Assembly (NCBI GenBank): GCA_028684065.1
Contig: JAQUGO010000004.1
Span: 186,001-250,000, forward strand
Direction of reading: 5' to 3'
Length of the DNA: 64,000 nt
Source of the DNA: Sulfurospirillaceae bacterium
Lineage (GTDB): Bacteria > Campylobacterota > Campylobacteria > Campylobacterales > Sulfurospirillaceae
The notes below the pieces were generated by a model. That model was not told the DNA's origin, searched no databases, and saw nothing but the letters and a program-made list of their open reading frames with translations. The translations under genes and the position numbers were made by a program. The stretch's first letter is position 1, and the number at the start of each line of letters is the position of its first letter. This document shows positions 58,778 through 64,000 of the stretch, piece by piece.

Positions 58778-59947
58778 GTGTCTTTGCAATACGTTGAAAC
58801 AGCCCTTAGAAAGTGTGTTGCCCCTGAGTTTGTCTTTGGTATAGGTGCCCGTAAAATGGCAGGAAAATATGCTAAAAACTTAGGTACTCGAAAACTTTTA
58901 ATCGTCACAGATCCAGGTGTAATTCTTACAGGATGGCTTAAGGACGTTACTAATTCTCTCAATGCAGAAAATCTTGCGTATGTTATTTTCGATAACGTTG
59001 TACCAAACCCTCGTGATTTTAATGTCAGTGCTGGTGTTCAAATGTATCGTGAGCATAAATGTGATGGCATTGTCAGTGTTGGAGGTGGTAGCCCTATGGA
59101 CTGCGCTAAAGGAATAGGGATAGTTGTTTCCAATATGCAAAATATTTTAGACTTTGAAGGTGTTGATAAGATACGTTATCCTTTACCACCTCTAATTTTT
59201 ATACCAACAACGGCTGGAACCTCTGCGGATGTATCACAATTTGCCATTATTAACGATTCAACAAGGCATGTCAAAGTAGCAATTATTAGTAAATCTATTG
59301 TTCCCGATGTCTCCTTAATAGACCCAGAAACAACGCTCAGCATGGATGTAGCACTCAGTATTTATACAGGGCTCGATGCGTTAACCCATGCTTTTGAAGC
59401 ATATGTTTCTAATGCCAATTCTGCTATAACAGATATTTATGCTATTGAAGCGATAGATTTATTGTATCGATTTTTGCCAAAAGTGGTTGCTAATCAAGAA
59501 GATATGGAAGCAAGGGCTTCAATTATGATGGCCAGTCTTTTAGCTGGGCTTGCCTTTTCAAATGCTAGTTTAGGTATTGTTCATGCCATGGCCCACTCTT
59601 TGGGGGGATGGTTAGATTTACCTCATGGCTTATGCAATGCTATTTTATTAGATAAGGCGGTTAAATATAACTTTCCTTATGCCTCACACCGGTATATTTC
59701 TATTGCTTCGCACATGGGAATATCATGCAAAACACTTACCTCCAAAGAATGGGCGAATGCTTTTTTAGAAGAATTAATTCATTTTAAGGACACGTTAGGC
59801 TTAACACAGTCACTAAGTGTACTAGGTGTTCATGTCAAAGATATTGAACATCTCTCTTTGATGGCACTAAAAGATGCATGCATCGTTACCAACCCTCATA
59901 TGCCTACACAACACGATATAGAGGAGATATTTAACGATGCCTTATGA
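58778..59947 (+). CDS. Iron-containing alcohol dehydrogenase (ErcA-like)
   Basis: A 389-residue group III alcohol dehydrogenase, starting at GTG 58778 with GGGAG 8 bases upstream. NAD-binding GGGSPMDCAKGI (about 100-111), PTTAGTSAD, and the iron ligands in GLDALTHAFE and HAMAHSLGGWLDLPHG are intact. It resembles ErcA of the pseudomonad ethanol-oxidation regulation system, by recollection. It overlaps a PAS-GGDEF-EAL gene by 11 bases, so enzyme and signalling protein are translated together. Confidence 0.88.
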   Translation: MSLQYVETALRKCVAPEFVFGIGARKMAGKYAKNLGTRKLLIVTDPGVILTGWLKDVTNSLNAENLAYVIFDNVVPNPRDFNVSAGVQMYREHKCDGIVSVGGGSPMDCAKGIGIVVSNMQNILDFEGVDKIRYPLPPLIFIPTTAGTSADVSQFAIINDSTRHVKVAIISKSIVPDVSLIDPETTLSMDVALSIYTGLDALTHAFEAYVSNANSAITDIYAIEAIDLLYRFLPKVVANQEDMEARASIMMASLLAGLAFSNASLGIVHAMAHSLGGWLDLPHGLCNAILLDKAVKYNFPYASHRYISIASHMGISCKTLTSKEWANAFLEELIHFKDTLGLTQSLSVLGVHVKDIEHLSLMALKDACIVTNPHMPTQHDIEEIFNDAL

Positions 59948-61709
59948 TAATACAGAAGAGCTTCGCACTAAAATTATTGGCTTAGGCGAGACTTCTGTAC
60001 GTAAAAGTTATTATCCCCAATTGCAAGATCGTATCTTAGAGTTAGAACGCTTTCATACACTGTTAGACCGTTCTCGAGAGATGATTATTTTAGTGGAAGC
60101 GGAAGATGGTAATTGCATTGTTGATTGTAACGCTATTGTTCCAACTATATTAGGTGTTCCCCGAGAAGCAATTCTAAATACAGAAGTAGTACGATGGTTA
60201 CCCTTTGAAGTGGTTGAAATAATGACTATTTTAAAGACACAAGGAGAAGTTAAAGAGTGTTGTTTGGTTGAAACAATAATGCCAAGTCCAATGGGGACTT
60301 TTCCTGTAGAATTTATTCTTCAGTGTGCCAGTTGTTCCGATAAGAACTATTTTATTGTTATGGGCTCGAATATTAGTGAGCGTAAAAATGCAGAATCAAA
60401 AATTTATACGCTTGCTTTTTACGATTCTCTGACACAACTTCCAAATCGTCAATTACTCAATGATCGAATTATTCAAGCTTTGGCAAAAAGCCAAAGACAC
60501 CGTAAATATGGGGCAATCTTATTTGTTGATTTAGATAATTTTAAAACGCTCAATGACACAAAAGGTCACCATATTGGAGATATGCTTTTAGTGGAAGTGG
60601 CTCAAAGGGTAGAGGAAATTTTGCGTGATGGCGATACTTTAGGCCGTCTAGGCGGTGATGAATTTATTGTTTTGCTCGAAGGGCTTAGTTATACTATGGA
60701 AGTAGCAGCAGTTGAAGCCAAGAACTTTGCACAGCGCATTAAAGAGACGATTAATCGACCTTATAATCTTTCTGGATATGCGCATACCTGTTCTTCGAGT
60801 ATTGGAGTAACACTTTTTTTAGGTACTGAGCAAACTAAAGATTCTTTACTGAAATATGCAGATATTGCGATGTATCAAGCCAAACAATCAGGACGTAATA
60901 CTATATGTTTTTATGACCCAGCTATGCAAGAGGCTATTCAATTAAAAATGACTATGGAAAATGAGTTGCGATCAGCTATTTTATATAATCAACTGATACT
61001 TTTTTATCAGCCGCAAGTTGATTTAAGCGGTATTATTGTGGGGCTAGAAGCTTTGGTCCGTTGGAATCATCCTATCAAAGGACTGATAGCACCCAATGAT
61101 TTTATTCCGTTAGCAGAAGAAACAGGATTGATTATTTCTCTGGGGCAGTGGGTGTTAGAAGAAGCATGTAGACAGATTAAAATATGGGAAGATCGCTTTA
61201 GTTCTCATATTAAAGTATCTGTAAATGTCAGTGTAAAGCAGTTTCAAGAAGGGTCTTTTTATACAATGATTGCGGATGCTTTATATCATAGTGGTGTGTC
61301 TGGAAATCTTTTGAAGATAGAATTGACGGAGAGCATTATCGTTGATAATATTCTGGAAAATATTGAAAAAATAAAGGCTATTCGATCATTTGGTATTGGA
61401 TTTTCTTTGGATGATTTTGGAACTGGTTACTCGTCACTTTCTTATTTAAAGCGACTACCTTTAGATGAGCTTAAGATTGATCAATCTTTTATTCGTGATA
61501 TTACAATGAATAGCAATGATGCAATGCTCGTACAAACCATTATTGATGTAGCCCATAATTTTGATTTGCAAGTTATTGCAGAAGGTGTTGAGAATGAAGA
61601 GCAATTGTCTTTTTTGAAAGCATTTGGATGCAAGATATTTCAAGGTTATTTATTTGGCAAACCAATACCAGTAGAAGAGATAGAGCGTCTATTGATACAC
61701 ACGCTCTAA
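59937..61709 (+). CDS. PAS-GGDEF-EAL cyclic-di-GMP signalling protein
   Basis: A 590-residue soluble protein: PAS domain (about 40-150), GGDEF (about 160-325) with intact GGDEF at 239-243 and the inhibitory I-site RDGD at 230-233, and EAL (about 345-585) with GLEALVRWNHP and DDFGTGYSSLSYLKRLP. Both catalytic motifs are intact, so it may both make and break c-di-GMP, with PAS setting the balance. No membrane segment. AGGAG (about 59920) supports the ATG. Coupled to the alcohol dehydrogenase gene. Confidence 0.93.
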   Translation: MPYDNTEELRTKIIGLGETSVRKSYYPQLQDRILELERFHTLLDRSREMIILVEAEDGNCIVDCNAIVPTILGVPREAILNTEVVRWLPFEVVEIMTILKTQGEVKECCLVETIMPSPMGTFPVEFILQCASCSDKNYFIVMGSNISERKNAESKIYTLAFYDSLTQLPNRQLLNDRIIQALAKSQRHRKYGAILFVDLDNFKTLNDTKGHHIGDMLLVEVAQRVEEILRDGDTLGRLGGDEFIVLLEGLSYTMEVAAVEAKNFAQRIKETINRPYNLSGYAHTCSSSIGVTLFLGTEQTKDSLLKYADIAMYQAKQSGRNTICFYDPAMQEAIQLKMTMENELRSAILYNQLILFYQPQVDLSGIIVGLEALVRWNHPIKGLIAPNDFIPLAEETGLIISLGQWVLEEACRQIKIWEDRFSSHIKVSVNVSVKQFQEGSFYTMIADALYHSGVSGNLLKIELTESIIVDNILENIEKIKAIRSFGIGFSLDDFGTGYSSLSYLKRLPLDELKIDQSFIRDITMNSNDAMLVQTIIDVAHNFDLQVIAEGVENEEQLSFLKAFGCKIFQGYLFGKPIPVEEIERLLIHTL

Positions 61710-61718
61710 GTTAAAAGG

Positions 61719-63362
61719 TTATGAGCCATATTGAGCGCGCAACTCTTTTTTATTTATTTTTCCAACACTTGTTTTAGCAATACTATCAACAAAAAGTATT
61801 TTCATAAGCATACTTTCTCGTGCCATAATGCCCTTTTTGATAAACTCTTTTGTATGCATTAAGAGCTCTTTCTCTGTGACACACTCTCGTGTTGTATCTG
61901 CTACGATAAGAGCTAAAGGGCGTTCTCCCCATTTTTCATCGTTAACGCCTATGACAGCAACTTCTTTAACATAAGGGTGTTGATTGAGAATATCTTCTAG
62001 TTCTAGTGAAGAGACCCATTCGCCACCGACCTTGATAATATCTTTACTTCTATCGGTGATTTTAATATAGCCATTAGCATCATAATAAGCCATATCTCCA
62101 GTATGAAGGTATCCACCATGCCAAAGATGTTCAGAATTTTTAGTGTCTCTAAAGTAGCCTTCTGTAAGCCATGGGGAACGTACCACAATTTCACCAGTCG
62201 ATTCACCGTCATTGGGCACAGGGTTCATCGCTTCATCAACAAGCTTAATTTCAACCAATCCCATAGGTCGACCCGTTTTGATACGAATTTCACTTTGCTC
62301 TTTATCCGTTCCTTCAAGAAGTTCAGGAGTGAGTTGCGCAACTGTAAGAATAGGGCATGTTTCACTCATCCCATAACCTGTAAACATATCGATACCTCTT
62401 TTGAGACCTTCTTCACACATTGTTTTTGGTAGTGAAGCACCTCCAATCATGACTTTCCAATGGGAGAGATCAATAGAGTCTATTTTGGGTGAGTTGAAGA
62501 GCATATGCATGATAGTAGGAACACAATGCGAGAAAGTGACTTTTTCTTTATCAATAAGATCGAGGAGCAAATCAGGAATATATTTACCAGGATAGACTTG
62601 TTTAACCCCTAAGAAAGTAGCAACATAAGGAAGCCCCCAGGCGTGAACATGAAACATTGGGGTAATAGGCATATAAACATCACCTTGATTGAAATTTCCT
62701 TGGTTTGGTGCGCTTGCAAGGGTTGACAGTGACCCAAGTGTATGCAAGACAAGTTGGCGATGGGTAAAATAAACTCCTTTAGGAAGTCCCGTCGTACCTG
62801 TGGTATAAAAGGTTGTTGCTCGAGTGTTCTCATCAAAATCAGGGAAATCAAAGTCGTCATGGTTTTCAGATAAAAGCGTTTCATATTCACCATGTAGAGG
62901 TATAGTTGTTTTTGGAAGGATATTATCTTCTGATAAGGCAATGAAGACTCCAATATCCAAGCGTCCTTTAATCTGTTCAAGAATAGGTAAAAAATCATGA
63001 TGAACTAAAATAACGCTATCTCCTGCATGGTCGATTGTATAGAGGATTTGTTCACTCGATAGCCTTACGTTAATCGTATGTAAAATAGCACCAATCATCG
63101 GAATGGCAAAATAGCATTCTAAATACCGATGCGAATCATAATCCATTACAGCAACTGTATCGCCAGCTTTTACTCCTAATTCCGTTAGTAAATTAGCAAG
63201 TTGACGGACACGCTTTTTAAATTGGGTATAGCTAAAACGTATTTCACCACGATATACAATCTCTTGATTTGGGTTATTAACAATGGGGGAATTAAAAATA
63301 TGTTTAATAAGCAACTGGTAATTATAGGCATAAGGGTTATTGGTAAGTGTTTCTAGAGGCAT
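61719..63362 (-). CDS. Acyl-CoA synthetase (AMP-forming), fatty-acid type
   Basis: A 547-residue ANL-superfamily ligase. AMP-binding P-loop TTFYTTGTTGLPKGV (about 186-200), GYGMSETCP, TGDMAYYDANGYIKITDRSKDIIKVGGEWVSS (core given by TGDMA and DRSKDIIK), and the catalytic lysine in SVGKINKKELR near the C-terminus are present. It resembles medium- to long-chain fatty-acid ligases; the exact acid is unknown. It converges with the c-di-GMP gene and follows aroE by 15 bases on the minus strand. Confidence 0.88.
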   Translation of the reverse strand: MPLETLTNNPYAYNYQLLIKHIFNSPIVNNPNQEIVYRGEIRFSYTQFKKRVRQLANLLTELGVKAGDTVAVMDYDSHRYLECYFAIPMIGAILHTINVRLSSEQILYTIDHAGDSVILVHHDFLPILEQIKGRLDIGVFIALSEDNILPKTTIPLHGEYETLLSENHDDFDFPDFDENTRATTFYTTGTTGLPKGVYFTHRQLVLHTLGSLSTLASAPNQGNFNQGDVYMPITPMFHVHAWGLPYVATFLGVKQVYPGKYIPDLLLDLIDKEKVTFSHCVPTIMHMLFNSPKIDSIDLSHWKVMIGGASLPKTMCEEGLKRGIDMFTGYGMSETCPILTVAQLTPELLEGTDKEQSEIRIKTGRPMGLVEIKLVDEAMNPVPNDGESTGEIVVRSPWLTEGYFRDTKNSEHLWHGGYLHTGDMAYYDANGYIKITDRSKDIIKVGGEWVSSLELEDILNQHPYVKEVAVIGVNDEKWGERPLALIVADTTRECVTEKELLMHTKEFIKKGIMARESMLMKILFVDSIAKTSVGKINKKELRAQYGS

Positions 63363-63377
63363 GGAATTTCCTTAGAT

Positions 63378-64000
63378 TTAATATTCAAAAGCTTTTCTCA
63401 TTGAGGCTTCTATTGTATTGAGAGTAAATCGTTGGTGAAAAAAAAGATCAAATGCAAGTACGGCTTGGTAGAGTAACATCTCTTTACCATCTTTACATGT
63501 AAGGCCTAAATGATGAGCCTTTGTTAGAAAAGGAGTTGATTGGTTATAGATGACATCAAAGGCATACTTTGCTTGTGAAAACAGTGTTTCCAAGAGTAAC
63601 TCAGGACAAGGCAAAGAGATGTCTTTAAGCCCTGCTGAGGTAGTATTAATAATTAGGTCATAAGGTTTGATTTCAAAATTTTCCCACGTAGTGCATGCGA
63701 AGCCTTGTTCTTTAAAAAAATCGAGTCGTGACGTTGAACGGTTTAGAATATGTGTTTTTATACCATATTGACGCAATATGATAGCAATGGCTTTAGCTGT
63801 TCCTCCTGCTCCTAAAATAAGAGCATTTTGCATTTCTCCAAAAGAGGCAATAGCTTTGTAAAAGCCTTCGGCATCAGTGTTATACCCTATCACTTTATTC
63901 TTTTCCTTCACAAGCGTATTAACAGCTCCAATGTTTTGTGCAATGCCTCTGACTTCATCACATTGTGCAAAGGCTACTTCTTTATGAGGCACAGTGACAT
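63378..64000 (-). CDS. aroE: Shikimate dehydrogenase, 3' part
   Basis: The gene enters from beyond the window end; 207 residues are visible, from the VTVPHKE motif onward (a GTG at 63992 would be a false start within it). NADP-binding LILGAGGTAKAI, INTTSAGL and the C-terminal GKEMLLYQAVLAFDLF are conserved. It reduces 3-dehydroshikimate in aromatic amino-acid synthesis. Carries a TTTACATGTAAG motif at 63492-63503. Confidence 0.93.
   Translation of the reverse strand, partial: VTVPHKEVAFAQCDEVRGIAQNIGAVNTLVKEKNKVIGYNTDAEGFYKAIASFGEMQNALILGAGGTAKAIAIILRQYGIKTHILNRSTSRLDFFKEQGFACTTWENFEIKPYDLIINTTSAGLKDISLPCPELLLETLFSQAKYAFDVIYNQSTPFLTKAHHLGLTCKDGKEMLLYQAVLAFDLFFHQRFTLNTIEASMRKAFEY

Overview
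The window is AT-rich chromosomal DNA from a free-living, respiratory member of the Campylobacterota (Epsilonproteobacteria), most likely Sulfurospirillum or a close relative. The assignment rests on gene order (parB - split-b-subunit atp operon - tolQRAB/pal/cpoB - slyD - fabD - mtnN - ttcA-like, and the imp/accD/rlmH/dksA/dusB block), which I recall as the order in Campylobacter jejuni. It is supported by ArsRS-like regulators, a fliN-fliO pair and tetrathionate/thiosulfate enzymes. Coding density is very high; I see no rRNA, tRNA, CRISPR array or intact insertion sequence.

Layout. 1-14.9 kb: end of parB, the eight-gene F1Fo ATP synthase operon, the Tol-Pal envelope system, SlyD, an unusual degenerate AAA/Fis-type regulator, FabD, MTA/SAH nucleosidase and a TtcA-like PP-loop protein. 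15-16 kb: a small secreted protein behind a Fur-box-like promoter, and recO. 16-26.5 kb: glutamate synthase (gltBD), an inositol-monophosphatase-family protein, accD, rlmH, a DksA-type protein, a membrane protein and dusB. 26.5-31.7 kb: fliN-fliO with an AEC-type transporter, a small operon with an excellent sigma-54 promoter and a nitrogenase-associated (NifO/ArsC-like) protein, a second AEC paralogue, and a flavin-binding protein. 31.7-32 kb: decayed DNA. 32-36 kb: a chemoreceptor and thiC under a TPP riboswitch; thiC is clearly richer in G+C than its surroundings. 36-45 kb: TauE/SafE permease, uvrA, dicarboxylate symporter, HDOD protein, polA, mntP.

45-53.7 kb is the main respiratory module: a two-component system, a TsdA-type dihaem thiosulfate dehydrogenase/tetrathionate reductase, and a TtrBCA-type tetrathionate reductase. 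The tsdA and ttrB promoters share a near-identical element (TTTTTTCACCCT, nine bases, TATACT), direct sequence evidence for co-regulation of two different enzymes acting on the same redox couple. 53.7-58.7 kb: YgjP-like metallopeptidase, DnaJ, then a Met-rich Spy/CpxP-like periplasmic protein beside an ArsRS/RacRS-type two-component system. Four TTAA half-sites at 10-11 bp spacing precede the Spy-like gene, as expected for a Cpx-like envelope-stress circuit. 58.7-64 kb: recR (last gene of that operon), an ErcA-like iron alcohol dehydrogenase overlapping a PAS-GGDEF-EAL protein, an acyl-CoA ligase and the truncated aroE.

A palindrome, TTTACATGTAAA, recurs across the window inside and between genes far more often than composition predicts; its role is unknown to me.
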